64,000 nt of DNA from Sphingomonas sp. (GTDB lineage Bacteria; Pseudomonadota; Alphaproteobacteria; Sphingomonadales; Sphingomonadaceae). The DNA lies in assembly GCF_003248515.1 (NCBI RefSeq), contig NZ_QFOB01000003.1, forward strand, positions 248,001-312,000, read 5' to 3'. A program made the translations under genes and the position numbers. Of this stretch, positions 41,261 through 50,100 are shown piece after piece (the stretch's first letter is position 1; every line of letters starts with the position of its first letter). The notes beneath the pieces were generated by a model. It had not been told where the DNA came from. It ran no database searches and saw only the letters and a program-made list of their open reading frames with translations.

Positions 41261-42124
41261 TCAACCGGCCGTTGAGCTTGAAACGGTCATCCGCGTCGGC
41301 CTGAACCCCGCCCGCTTCTTCCAGGTCAGCAGCCCCGCGCGGCCATGTTCCAGCGCGCCGTAGAGCAGCACGCGCACGCCGCGCATCGCCGGCACCTCGG
41401 CCGCGATCAGCGCGCGGACGATCGCGCGGTGGAGCATCAGCATCACGCCTTTGTCCAGATGATCCCGGTGGCCCATGATCTCCGTATAATGGCCGATATC
41501 GCCCAGCCGCCACATCTTCACGAACGCCACCAGCCGCTCGCCCACCTCCACCCCGCCCTGCCTGTGGCCGGGCTCCGGCAGGAACACGCCCCACCAGATG
41601 ATCCAGTGCATCGGGCAGGTCGGCCAGCCGAACGGATGCAGTTCGGTGGCGGGCTCGGCGATATGCCCGGGCTTGAGAAGCCAGTAATCCAGCACCGGGC
41701 CGGCCGAGCGCATCGGCATCGAGGTGCGGATCGCATGCACGTCATGGACGTGGCACTGGACGAGGAAGGGCCGCGCATAATAGCCCTCGCGCTCGGCCTT
41801 GCGGATCTTGGGCAGGGTGCGCGTGGAGCGCGCCTTCAGCGCGGCATCGAAGGCAGCGGCATCCGGATAGCGATCGATATCCACCACCATCGGCATCAGC
41901 CGGAGGCGCTCCCGCCAGCCCGCGCGCCGGGAGACATATCGCTCGATCAGGCGCGGTGGTCTGTCCTTCACCAGCGGGCAGGGCGCCTCGCAATCCGCAT
42001 CGCGCCGCCAGTCGACCGGAATTTCCGGCACGGCGCCGTCGAAATCCAGCAGGGCCAGACGGCGCCGGCGCAGGGCGAGCGCCAGCATCGGCTCGACCAG
42101 CCTCTGGTAAAGCCGCATTCCCAT
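41261..42124 (-). CDS. GNAT/FemAB-like acyltransferase-fold protein
   Basis: The 287-residue soluble protein begins 'MGMRLYQRLVEPMLALALRR'. Possible acyl-transferase fold elements are 'SRRAGWRERLRLMPMVVDID', 'HYTEIMGHRDHLDKGVMLML' and a closing 'YGALEHGRAGLLTWKKRAGF'. I do not recognise a named family. The ATG at 42124 shares one base with the DUF423 stop, so it is the last gene of the operon from 45201. It converges on the GT-C-like gene with about 130 bases between. Confidence 0.6.
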   Translation of the reverse strand: MGMRLYQRLVEPMLALALRRRRLALLDFDGAVPEIPVDWRRDADCEAPCPLVKDRPPRLIERYVSRRAGWRERLRLMPMVVDIDRYPDAAAFDAALKARSTRTLPKIRKAEREGYYARPFLVQCHVHDVHAIRTSMPMRSAGPVLDYWLLKPGHIAEPATELHPFGWPTCPMHWIIWWGVFLPEPGHRQGGVEVGERLVAFVKMWRLGDIGHYTEIMGHRDHLDKGVMLMLHRAIVRALIAAEVPAMRGVRVLLYGALEHGRAGLLTWKKRAGFRPTRMTVSSSTAG

Positions 42125-42456
42125 CAGCGACGTAAGGCGATCAGCAGCCAGCCCACGATCATCGCCAGCCCGCCAAGCGGCGTGACCGCGCCCAGCCAGT
42201 GCGGCGCGCCCAGCGCCATCGCATAGAGCGTCCCGGCGAAGAGCGCCCCGCCGCCCAGCAGCAGCCAGGCGCCGATCCCGGCCATCCCGGCCAGCGCCAG
42301 CCCGAGCGCGGCCACCGCATGCACCATCTGATAGAGCGCGCCTGTCTTCAACCATTCGGCCGCCTCGCCCGTGGCGCCGTGCGCGCCATAGGCGCCGGCC
42401 GAAACCGCGATCGCCGCGGACAGCGCCGCGAGCCGGCGGAGCAGGGCTGCGCTCAT
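42124..42456 (-). CDS. DUF423 family membrane protein
   Basis: The 110-residue protein has four short membrane helices and the DUF423 motifs 'AIAVSAGAYGAHG', 'GALYQMVHAVAALGLAL', 'GGALFAGTLYAMAL' and 'VTPLGGLAMIVGWLLIAL'. The function is unknown. It overlaps both the antiporter (four bases) and the GNAT-like gene (one base). Confidence 0.9.
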   Translation of the reverse strand: MSAALLRRLAALSAAIAVSAGAYGAHGATGEAAEWLKTGALYQMVHAVAALGLALAGMAGIGAWLLLGGGALFAGTLYAMALGAPHWLGAVTPLGGLAMIVGWLLIALRR

Positions 42457-44219
42457 GGCTCGCGCTGCCCGCCAAGCGGATTATCCGCGCGGAAGGTGAT
42501 CGCGCGTGCCTCCTCGGCGAAGATGCCCTTTTCCAGCTGGATACGCAGCCGGGCCTTGTCCTTGGTGCGATAGGCGGCCTCGATCTCCGCCACGCGCTGC
42601 TCGTCCACGCCCAGCGCGGTCAGCGCCTTGCGGCCCATGATGACCGCCGATTCGAAGACCTCGCGGATCACCTCGGCCGTATCGAGCCCCTTATATTCGA
42701 TCAGCGCGCGGCGATCATAAGCGCGCACGAAGATCGCCGCCTGGCGGAAGGTCTTGAGCGCGAGCTGCAATTCCTCGCGGCTCAGCTGATCCTGATCCAT
42801 CGCGAAGACGATCGCGCGGGCATCGCCGGCCCCCGCCTGCTTCAGCAGATCCAGCCGCGTGCCATCGCCATAATAGACCTTCAGGTTGAAGCGCGCGGCG
42901 ACGTCGATCATCTCCGCATCGGAATCGATGATGGTGACCTTGAAGCCCGCCGCCAGCATCATCTGCGCCACCGTCTGCCCGAACCGCCCGTAGCCAACGA
43001 CCACGGCGCTCGCCTCGCCGGCATGTTCCGGGCCTTCCAGATCGTCCCGCTTCTGGGCCACGGCCGGCTCGTAATAGCGGCGCGCGATCATCATCAGGAA
43101 TGGCGTGGTCGCCATCGAGAGCGTGACGACAGCGCCCAGCAGGCTGGCCGCCTCCGGCGCCACCAGCATCGCCGCCTGCGCCTGGCCGAACAGCACGAAG
43201 CCGAACTCGCCGCCCTGGCTGAGCAGCAGGCCCAGCGCGAAGGCCTGCCGGTTGGGCAGGCCGAACAGGCGGCCGGCGCCGTAGATCAGCGTGGACTTCA
43301 CGGCGACCACGGCCAGCGCCAGCCCGATCACGAACAGCGGCCGTTCCGCGATCGCATGCAGATCCAGCATCATGCCGACGGCGATGAAGAACAGGCCGAG
43401 TAGGATCGTGCGAAACGGATCAACATCCGCTTCCAGCTCGTGGCGATAGGGGCTGTCCGCCAGCATCACGCCCGCGACAAAGGCGCCGAGCGCGGTGGAA
43501 AGGTGGAAATAGCCCATCACGCCGGCGGCCGCGAGCACGGTGAAGAGCCCGGCCGCCACGAACAGTTCGCGCTCGCCCAGCCCCCCGATCAACCGGAACA
43601 GCGGATTGAGCGCATAGCGGCCGACGAGCACGAGGCCCACCACGGCGATCACCGTATAGATGGCGAGCAGCCAGCCCGGCGGCGCGGAGGGATCGGCCGG
43701 CGCGCGGCTGAGTGCCGCGATGATCGTGATGAGCGGCACGATCGACAGATCCTGGAACAAAAGGATCGAGAAGGCCCGTTCGCCGAAGGGCGTGTTCAGG
43801 CGGCCGGCCGATTGCAGCATCGGCAGCACCTGCGCCGTCGAGGAAAGCGCCAGCGGCAGGCCCAGCGCGATCGCGGCGGCGAGCGTGAACCCTGTGAAGA
43901 AGAAGACGATCGTGGCCAGCGCAACGCCGCAGATCGCCACCTGCACGAAGCCGAACCCGAAAATGTCGCGCCGCAGCCGCCACAAGCGCGTAAGGTTCAG
44001 TTCCAGCCCGACGACGAACAGCAGCAGCGTGATGCCGAGTTCGGCAACGCCGATCTTGCCCTCCGCATCGCCGACGAGATGCAGACCGTGCGGCCCGATG
44101 ATCGCGCCCGCGATCAGATAGCCAAGCGTGGCGCCCAGCCCGAGCCGGCGGAACAGAAGCACCAGCGCCAGCGCCGCGCCCAGCATCACGATGCCGTCCC
44201 GGATCGCTTCCTCGCTCAT
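42453..44219 (-). CDS. CPA2 family K+/H+ antiporter, KefB/KefC-like
   Basis: The product is 588 residues. An exchanger domain of about 12 helices (residues 5-385) has 'GLGATLGYLIAGAIIGPHGL', 'LFVVGLELNL', 'ALSSTAQVLPML' and 'LLFQDLSIVPLI'. A cytoplasmic TrkA-N domain follows with the nucleotide motif 'VVVGYGRFGQTVAQMM' and 'IDSDAEMIDVA'. It should export K+ or Na+ for H+ under nucleotide or glutathione control. The ATG at 44219 overlaps the Fe-S scaffold stop (ATGA). Confidence 0.92.
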   Translation of the reverse strand: MSEEAIRDGIVMLGAALALVLLFRRLGLGATLGYLIAGAIIGPHGLHLVGDAEGKIGVAELGITLLLFVVGLELNLTRLWRLRRDIFGFGFVQVAICGVALATIVFFFTGFTLAAAIALGLPLALSSTAQVLPMLQSAGRLNTPFGERAFSILLFQDLSIVPLITIIAALSRAPADPSAPPGWLLAIYTVIAVVGLVLVGRYALNPLFRLIGGLGERELFVAAGLFTVLAAAGVMGYFHLSTALGAFVAGVMLADSPYRHELEADVDPFRTILLGLFFIAVGMMLDLHAIAERPLFVIGLALAVVAVKSTLIYGAGRLFGLPNRQAFALGLLLSQGGEFGFVLFGQAQAAMLVAPEAASLLGAVVTLSMATTPFLMMIARRYYEPAVAQKRDDLEGPEHAGEASAVVVGYGRFGQTVAQMMLAAGFKVTIIDSDAEMIDVAARFNLKVYYGDGTRLDLLKQAGAGDARAIVFAMDQDQLSREELQLALKTFRQAAIFVRAYDRRALIEYKGLDTAEVIREVFESAVIMGRKALTALGVDEQRVAEIEAAYRTKDKARLRIQLEKGIFAEEARAITFRADNPLGGQREP

Positions 44220-44653
44220 GCGGCCCGCGCCCGCCTGGCCAGCGCGACCGCCTCCGCCACCGCCTCGAACGCCAGCCGGATCGAGGCATGGCGCGCCGAA
44301 TGGGCGCGGGCGGGCGCGAATATCTCCAGCCCCGGCCAGTCGCCGGGATCCTCGCGCGTGCCGGCGAGGAAGCCCGCCAGCGCATCGCGCGCCGCGATCA
44401 GCTCCTCCTCGCTCCGACCGATCGCATGCGCGCCCATCAGCGAGGCGGATGCCTGGCCGAGCGCGCAAGCGCGCACCATCTGGCCGAGCCGGGCGATCCG
44501 TCCCTCCTCGTCCAGAATGACGTCCACGGTCAGGCGGCTGCCGCACACGGGCGAACGCCGCTCGGAACTGCCCTGCGGCTCGGCCAGCCGATCATGATGC
44601 GGGATGCCTGCCGCCAGGCGCAGGATCGCGGCATTGTAGAGCGTCGCCGTCAT
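44216..44653 (-). CDS. Fe-S cluster assembly scaffold, NifU/SufU-like
   Basis: The product is 145 residues. It has the first cluster Cys in 'SPVCGSRLTVDV', the second in 'VRACALGQASASLMGAHAIG', and a third site where 'SARHASIRLAFEAV' carries His and no Cys. This replacement looks typical of the alphaproteobacterial branch. The ATG at 44653 overlaps the CvpA stop. It probably helps load clusters with the SUF system, whose other genes are not in the window. Confidence 0.85.
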   Translation of the reverse strand: MTATLYNAAILRLAAGIPHHDRLAEPQGSSERRSPVCGSRLTVDVILDEEGRIARLGQMVRACALGQASASLMGAHAIGRSEEELIAARDALAGFLAGTREDPGDWPGLEIFAPARAHSARHASIRLAFEAVAEAVALARRARAA

Positions 44654-45201
44654 CCGACCGCCCCGTTCGACTGGGCATTGCCGGGCCGATAATCTTCCTT
44701 GTGCGTGTCGCCCCGGCGGAAATGGACGAAATCGATGATCGCCCGCCCGCTGGCGCTCAGCAACGGATAGGTGCGCGACGTGCGCAGCCAGTCCGGCCGG
44801 GTCGCGTCCTTGCCGGCCCACACGTCATAAGCGAGGTTGATGCCCAGATAGGCGACCGTGGCGATCAGCAATCCCTTGAGCGCGCCGAAGCCCACGCCCA
44901 GCAGCCGATCGACCGGCCCGAGGATGGAGCTGCGCGTGCGCCGCCCGATCGTATCCGCCGCCATGCGCCCCGCGAACCAGACGATGCCAAACACCGCGAC
45001 GAACGCCGCCACCGCAGCACCGCCCTTCGATCCGATCAGGGGGGCCAGCAGCGCCGTGACCGGCGTGTGCAGCATCTTCAGCGCGAAGATGGCGAGGCCC
45101 CAGGCGAAGAGCGACAGGACTTCGCTCACGAAACCGCGGATTCCGCCGAGAATCGCCCCGCCGCCCAGCAGGATGATGACGAGGATGTCGAGCGTGGTCA
45201 T
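44650..45201 (-). CDS. CvpA family membrane protein
   Basis: The product is 183 residues. It has four membrane helices with the CvpA pattern 'LDILVIILLGGGAILGGIRGFVSEVLSL', 'WGLAIFALKMLH', 'FGIVWFAGRM' and 'LDRLLGVGFGALKG' (read here as 'VDRLLGVGFGALKGLLIA'). Family members are tied to purine synthesis regulation and colicin V, with an unclear mechanism. It starts the operon that runs to 41261. Confidence 0.88.
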   Translation of the reverse strand: MTTLDILVIILLGGGAILGGIRGFVSEVLSLFAWGLAIFALKMLHTPVTALLAPLIGSKGGAAVAAFVAVFGIVWFAGRMAADTIGRRTRSSILGPVDRLLGVGFGALKGLLIATVAYLGINLAYDVWAGKDATRPDWLRTSRTYPLLSASGRAIIDFVHFRRGDTHKEDYRPGNAQSNGAVG

Positions 45202-45315
45202 GCCCCCCTGCTCCTAACGCGGGCGGGCCACGATGGCGAGGGGGGCCGCCCCGATCGATCCGCCATTCGCCCCCGGCCCGTCGAGCCGGCCGGCGCGAAC
45301 GCCGGGCGCTTCGCC

Positions 45316-46689
45316 TTACGACTGGAACAGAGCCAGCGGCCCGCGTCCGCCCCCGTTCCACGTCGCCCAGTTGGGGAAGACATAGGGCATGTCGGCATCG
45401 GCCACGCCATGCCAGCGGGCGATCGCGCCGATATATTCCTCCTGCGACAGGGTCGGGATGAAGCGGCCGTCGGTGAACATGTCGTCCGCCCCGCCCATGA
45501 CCTGCGAGGGATAGGTGCCGATCACCTGCCGGGGCGCGAGCGCGCCGCCCATCACCAGATGGTTGCTGCCCCAGGCATGATCGCTGCCGCCCTGGGCATT
45601 GCCATTATAGACGCGGCCGAAATCACTCATCGTGAAGCAGGTGACATTCTCGTTGAGGCCCAGCGCCTTCATCGCCCTGTTGAAGCCCAGCATGGCATTG
45701 GCCAGATCGGTGAACAGGGCCGCCTGCGTCGAGATCTGCCCCGCATGCGTGTCATAGCCGCCCTGGCTGACGAGGAACGTCTGGCGGCTGTGGCCGAGCG
45801 TGCCGCGCGCCTCGATCATGCGGGCGACGCGAATCAGCTGGCGGGCCACATCGCTGGTAAGCGCGGCGCCCGTCGCCGGATTGACGAAATACTGATCCAC
45901 CGTGCTGGAGACGGAGAGGATGCTGTTGGCCTGCACCACCTGATCGTAGGCGGAGCTGAAGCCCGTGGCGGTCGCCTGGGTGACGGCGCCCTGCCCGGCG
46001 CCGTCTGCAAAGGCGGAGACGGCGGCGGCGCGCGCGAAGACCACCGGATCGGCCGCATTGCCGTTGGTGGAAAAGCGCGTGACCGTGCCCGTCGAGGGCA
46101 GGACGAGCGGCGAGGTGGATTTGCCCAGCAGCGCCAGCTGGCTGCCGCCGAACGACATGAGCGACGGGATGGAGGCGGAGGCCGCGCGATCCGTGAGCCG
46201 CCCCATGAACCCGTCGACATTGATGTCTCGCGCACGCAGCCCCTGCCAGTGCGCCTGCTCGTCGGCATGGCTCATCAGGTTCACCGGCCGCAGGCTGGGG
46301 CTCGCCACATATTGCGCCTTGGTCAGCGGCTGGAAAAGCGTGCCGGCGTTCAGCACCACGTTCAGCCCGCCTTCGTCCCAGATCGTCTTCAGCGGCGCGA
46401 GCGAAGGGTGAAGCCCGTAGTCGCTGCCCGCAAGCGCCGCGAGATTCGCCTGCGGCAGCACCAGCCCGGCGTTGCGGGTGGATGCGTAGAGGCCGTAACG
46501 GTTCGCATCCGTGGGCACGACCATGTTCCAGCCGTCATTCCCGCCGAACAGGAAGATGCCGACCATCGCCTTGTAGCCCGATACCGGGGCCGCGATCGCC
46601 GCCGAGCGGCCGAGCTGGCAGAAGGCGGCGGTGACGCCGGCACCCGCCAGCAGCTTGCCGAAATCGCGGCGGGAAAGATCCATGTTCAT
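45316..46689 (-). CDS. DUF1501 family exported protein
   Basis: The 457-residue protein has a Tat signal with 'SRRDFGK' (6-12) and a hydrophobic stretch to about residue 33. The DUF1501 domain follows with 'VGIFLFGGNDGWNMVVP', 'YGLHPSLAPLKTIWDEGGLNVV', 'SQGGYDTHAGQ', 'VTCFTMSDFGRV', 'GSDHAWGSNHLVMGG'. The His/Asp residues resemble the alkaline phosphatase/sulfatase superfamily. It shares one base with the upstream DUF1800 stop. The pair is conserved in many bacteria and has no established function. Confidence 0.92.
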   Translation of the reverse strand: MNMDLSRRDFGKLLAGAGVTAAFCQLGRSAAIAAPVSGYKAMVGIFLFGGNDGWNMVVPTDANRYGLYASTRNAGLVLPQANLAALAGSDYGLHPSLAPLKTIWDEGGLNVVLNAGTLFQPLTKAQYVASPSLRPVNLMSHADEQAHWQGLRARDINVDGFMGRLTDRAASASIPSLMSFGGSQLALLGKSTSPLVLPSTGTVTRFSTNGNAADPVVFARAAAVSAFADGAGQGAVTQATATGFSSAYDQVVQANSILSVSSTVDQYFVNPATGAALTSDVARQLIRVARMIEARGTLGHSRQTFLVSQGGYDTHAGQISTQAALFTDLANAMLGFNRAMKALGLNENVTCFTMSDFGRVYNGNAQGGSDHAWGSNHLVMGGALAPRQVIGTYPSQVMGGADDMFTDGRFIPTLSQEEYIGAIARWHGVADADMPYVFPNWATWNGGGRGPLALFQS

Positions 46690-48407
46690 CAGCGGTCGAC
46701 CTGAAAGAGGGGGCTGGAAAGCACGGCGAACAGCATCGCCTGCGCGCGCTTGCGGGCCTGGAGCGAGGGGGTGGCATCGGTGATCGCGGTGGCGGCCGCC
46801 GTCAGCTTGGCCTTCTGGTCCGCCGTCATCTGCCGGTTCATCAGCAGATAATCGATCCGGTCGATCATCGCCGCCGTATCCGTGCCCAGCGCTTCCCAGG
46901 CCGACCAGTCGATCGTCGATCCGCTGGCGTTGAAGATCGCCGTATTCACCGCGAATTCGTTGCGCGTCGTGGCGGCGCCCACCGTCCAGTCGTAGGTGAA
47001 ATTGCTGCGCAGCACGGAATAGCCCGTCGTCAGCAGCTTCGAGGCGGGGCTCACCAGCATCGTGCTGCCCGGCAGCGGGAAATCGGGCGGATAGAAATTG
47101 AACACGCTGGGCGCTGCGAACACCGCCTGCCCCAGCACGCCATCCCGCGAGGTGAAGGCATAGCCGTCGCTCGTCATGCCGATCACACGGCCCACGCCCG
47201 TCATCAGCAGCACCGGCTCCTTCACCTTGCCGGCATTGTCTCCGGCCTTGCTGGCGCCGCGCGCCTCGCCATCCGTCAGGATCGCGCGGATCACGGCCTT
47301 CATGTCGCCGCGCACGTTGCTGCCATTGTTGGCGAACACCGCCGCCACCCGCGCGACATAGGCCGGCGTGGGATTGGAGGTGACGAGATGCTGGATCAGG
47401 AAATGCGCGACATGCGGCGCGGTCGAGCCATGGTTGAACGCCGCGTTCACCGCCGCCGCCACGCTGTCCGCCTGCGAAGCACCGGCCGGCACCGTCACGC
47501 CCAGAAAGCTCTTCGCAGTCGTATCGTAGCGCCCCGGCACCGCGATCATCGGCTGCGAATAATCGCGCGAATTATAATCGTTGATGCCGCCGCCATTGGC
47601 GTGGGCGTAGGTCCAGCCCGTCAGCGCGCGGGCGATGCCCTTGATATCATCCGATGAATAATTGGCGATCGTGGCGCCGGTCGCGTCCTTCACCGGCGTG
47701 CCATCCATGTTCAGCTGATCCGGCCCCATCGTGAAGAGCTGGAGCATCTCGCGCGCATAATTTTCGGACGGGGCGGATTTGTTGCTGTCCGCCATGTCGA
47801 GATAAGCGCCCATATAGCTGCTCATCGTGACGGCCATCAGCAGATCGCGATAATTGCCCAGCGCGTTGCCCAGCAGGATCTGCTGATATCCGGCGATGCC
47901 GGCGGTGTTGCCGGTATCCAGCGCGGAGGTGACGAGCAGTTGGGAAAGCGCGAAGGCCACGCGCTGGCGAAGCTGGTCCGGCTTCGACAGCGCATTCTGG
48001 TAGAAGCGCATCGCCACCGGTTCGCGGTTGAAATAGCGGCGCAGGCAGGGGCCATCCGTGCTCGCGCAGGTATCGAGCGACACCCAGCCCGCAAGATCGG
48101 CATAGCTGCTGTCCGTCGCGGCGAACTGCTCGTCCAGCCAGGCCGGGACGCCGATCGAGACGATCCTGTCGACCACGGCCTGCGTCGGCCCGAAGGTCGC
48201 CTGCTTGGCGAGGCGATCGGCATCCGCCTCCCTGGCGATCCTCTCGGCGGCGACAGCGGCGGCGGCCGCTTTGGCGGCGCTGTCGTCGACGGCGGCCGGC
48301 GTCACGGTAGCGTTCGTGCCACCGCCTCCACCCCCGCAGGATACCAGAAACCCGCACACCAGTGCGACGACGCCGGCCATGCCGACGCGCTGAAGCTTGC
48401 TCGCCAC
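46689..48407 (-). CDS. DUF1800 family lipoprotein
   Basis: The product is 572 residues. A lipoprotein signal with 'LVSC' followed by a Gly run marks cleavage at Cys24. The DUF1800 domain has 'RLAKQATFGPTQAVVDRIV', 'WLDEQFA', 'NYAREMLQLFTMG', 'IARALTGWTY', 'HFLIQHLVTSNP'. It always pairs with DUF1501 (recollection), and the two are likely a periplasmic or surface system of unknown role. Confidence 0.92.
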   Translation of the reverse strand: MASKLQRVGMAGVVALVCGFLVSCGGGGGGTNATVTPAAVDDSAAKAAAAAVAAERIAREADADRLAKQATFGPTQAVVDRIVSIGVPAWLDEQFAATDSSYADLAGWVSLDTCASTDGPCLRRYFNREPVAMRFYQNALSKPDQLRQRVAFALSQLLVTSALDTGNTAGIAGYQQILLGNALGNYRDLLMAVTMSSYMGAYLDMADSNKSAPSENYAREMLQLFTMGPDQLNMDGTPVKDATGATIANYSSDDIKGIARALTGWTYAHANGGGINDYNSRDYSQPMIAVPGRYDTTAKSFLGVTVPAGASQADSVAAAVNAAFNHGSTAPHVAHFLIQHLVTSNPTPAYVARVAAVFANNGSNVRGDMKAVIRAILTDGEARGASKAGDNAGKVKEPVLLMTGVGRVIGMTSDGYAFTSRDGVLGQAVFAAPSVFNFYPPDFPLPGSTMLVSPASKLLTTGYSVLRSNFTYDWTVGAATTRNEFAVNTAIFNASGSTIDWSAWEALGTDTAAMIDRIDYLLMNRQMTADQKAKLTAAATAITDATPSLQARKRAQAMLFAVLSSPLFQVDR

Positions 48408-48655
48408 TCACTTACCCCGCCCGCGCCGGCGTCAGACGATCCTGCCGGCCAATTCCAGGATTGCGGCCTGATCCCCCAAGGCTTTGGAGATCCTGCCCGC
48501 GGGCAGAAAAATGAAGGAAGACAATGAAATAAGCGTTAACCATATGTTACGGACACGTATTGTTCCGCTGGTCTCCGCCCCCGCCGGATGAAGGCTGGGG
48601 AAGCGGCTTTGCCTGAAGCCGGGCCGGCCTGTGGCCGGACAGGGAAACCCTGGCC
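48408..48655. other. Intergenic region between DUF1800 start and gspK stop
   Basis: Both neighbours point left. The 248 bases hold the probable DUF1800 promoter (AT-richer around 48500-48560) and two GC hairpins near the gspK stop. No gene was seen. Confidence 0.5.
48624..48652 (-). terminator. Tandem hairpins after gspK
   Basis: Two adjacent stems lie just past the gspK TAA: CCGGCC/GGCCGG with a 3-base loop (48624-48638) and CAGGG/CCCTG with a 3-base loop (48640-48652). Together they could end the gspJ-gspK transcript. Confidence 0.45.
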
Positions 48656-49531
48656 TTAAAGGCTTCCCGCCGCCACCGCCTGAAGCGGCGCTGGCCCGCG
48701 CCAGCGGGCGACGACCTGCGCGAAGGGCTTGCCCTCCTCTGTCTTGCGCCGTTCGATCAGGCTGGTCAGCCGCTGGCGCGTGCCGCCGACCCGCGCCTCC
48801 GCGACCGACCAGAAGAAGCCCGAGGTGAAGCCGCAGCCGGGCGGAATCGCCGCCTGCTCCAGCATGAAATCGTCGCGCGTCAGCCGCCCGGTCCGCGTCC
48901 GCCGGGCGACGAGCGCGCGCGCCACGGCGGGATTGTCGACGAGCAGCGCCAGCAAGGGTTCGGAAACGGCGTTAAGGTTGATGCCCGTGCGCAGCGGCAG
49001 GGCCGTCGCGAAGCCGGCCAGCCGCGCCAGTTCCTCCGGCTTGAGCCCCACCGCGCCCAGCTCGGCCACATCCGCGATCGGCCCGGCGGCGGCGATATAT
49101 TCGGCGATGCGCCCGGCGGGGCCCTGCGGCAGATCCAGCGCGCCCGCCAGTGTCGCCAGCCGCCCCTTCGTGACGGCATCGTCCCTGGTGAGCGCGTTCA
49201 GATCCAGCTTGCCCGTCGCATCCGCGACCACGGCGGCGAAGCGCCCGCCCTCGATGGCGATGCCCTTCTCATCGATATTGGCCCACGGCTCGGTCGCGTC
49301 GTCGCTATCCGGCGCCTCCACCATGTCGCGCCGCAGCGCGGCCAGCGCGGAAAGCTCGCCACCCCGCGCGATCTGCGCAGCCTGTGCGGCTTCGCCCATG
49401 CGCGTCGCGCGCTGGAGGCCGGCATCGTCGCCCGCCACCATGATCGCCAGCACCGCCGCCGCCAGCCCGACGAGCAGCAGCACGTTGACGAGCACCATGC
49501 CCTCCTCGCCATCGGGGGGAGCGGGCCTCAT
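48656..49531 (-). CDS. gspK: Type II secretion minor pseudopilin GspK
   Basis: The product is 291 residues. The leader ends at G11, followed by 'MVLVNVLLLVGLAAAVLAIMVAG'. This minor pseudopilin lacks the usual Glu5, as expected for GspK. Then come 'DLNALTRDDAVTKGRLA' and the two helical insert repeats 'DVAELGAVGLKPEELARL' and 'INLNAVSEPLLALL'. It caps the pseudopilus tip with GspI and GspJ. The start overlaps gspJ (ATGA). Confidence 0.92.
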   Translation of the reverse strand: MRPAPPDGEEGMVLVNVLLLVGLAAAVLAIMVAGDDAGLQRATRMGEAAQAAQIARGGELSALAALRRDMVEAPDSDDATEPWANIDEKGIAIEGGRFAAVVADATGKLDLNALTRDDAVTKGRLATLAGALDLPQGPAGRIAEYIAAAGPIADVAELGAVGLKPEELARLAGFATALPLRTGINLNAVSEPLLALLVDNPAVARALVARRTRTGRLTRDDFMLEQAAIPPGCGFTSGFFWSVAEARVGGTRQRLTSLIERRKTEEGKPFAQVVARWRGPAPLQAVAAGSL

Positions 49532-50100
49532 GGCATGGCCGGCAGCAGGATCACGCGGCGCAGCGTTCCGCCCGGCGCGCCGTCACGCGGGGCCAGCCGC
49601 AAGGTGAGTTCCACGGCATCCGGCCGGCCGGCCTCGCGCGGGCGGGTCGGCACGTCGCGCCAGCCATCCGCGCGGTGAAAGCGCCACGCCGCCGCCTCGA
49701 CACCCGAGATCAGCGGCCGGGGATCCAGCCCCCGCGATCGCATCAGCGTATCGCCCAGCAGCGCATAGCCGACCAGCACCTGACCACCAGCGGCATTGCG
49801 GCGCATGCCCACGGCTTCGCCCATCAGGAAAGGCCCGTCGCTCAACGCGCCGAAATCCGCGCCCATCAGATAAAGCGCCCGATCCAGTTCCGCGATCCGA
49901 TCCAGCCGCCGGTCCGTTCGCCGCTGCACCGACAGAACCGATTCGACGAGCGCGAAGGCGGCAAGGCTGATGAGCGCGAACAAAGCCAGCGCCACGATCA
50001 TCTCGACAAGGGTGAAGCCCGCATCGGGATCTCCGCCGGGCGATGCCGCCCCGCCTTTGTGCGGCGCCGGGACAGAAACGCCCGCCCCGAAAGACGCCAT
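49528..50100 (-). CDS. gspJ: Type II secretion minor pseudopilin GspJ
   Basis: The product is 190 residues. A rather long leader ends at G28, then mature 'FTLVEMIVALALFALISLAAF' with Glu5. 'LDRIAELDRALYLMGADFGAL' and 'AWRFHRADGWRD' follow, both GspJ-like. The ATG at 50100 shares one base with the upstream binding-protein stop. It should form the tip complex with GspI and GspK. Confidence 0.92.
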   Translation of the reverse strand: MASFGAGVSVPAPHKGGAASPGGDPDAGFTLVEMIVALALFALISLAAFALVESVLSVQRRTDRRLDRIAELDRALYLMGADFGALSDGPFLMGEAVGMRRNAAGGQVLVGYALLGDTLMRSRGLDPRPLISGVEAAAWRFHRADGWRDVPTRPREAGRPDAVELTLRLAPRDGAPGGTLRRVILLPAMP

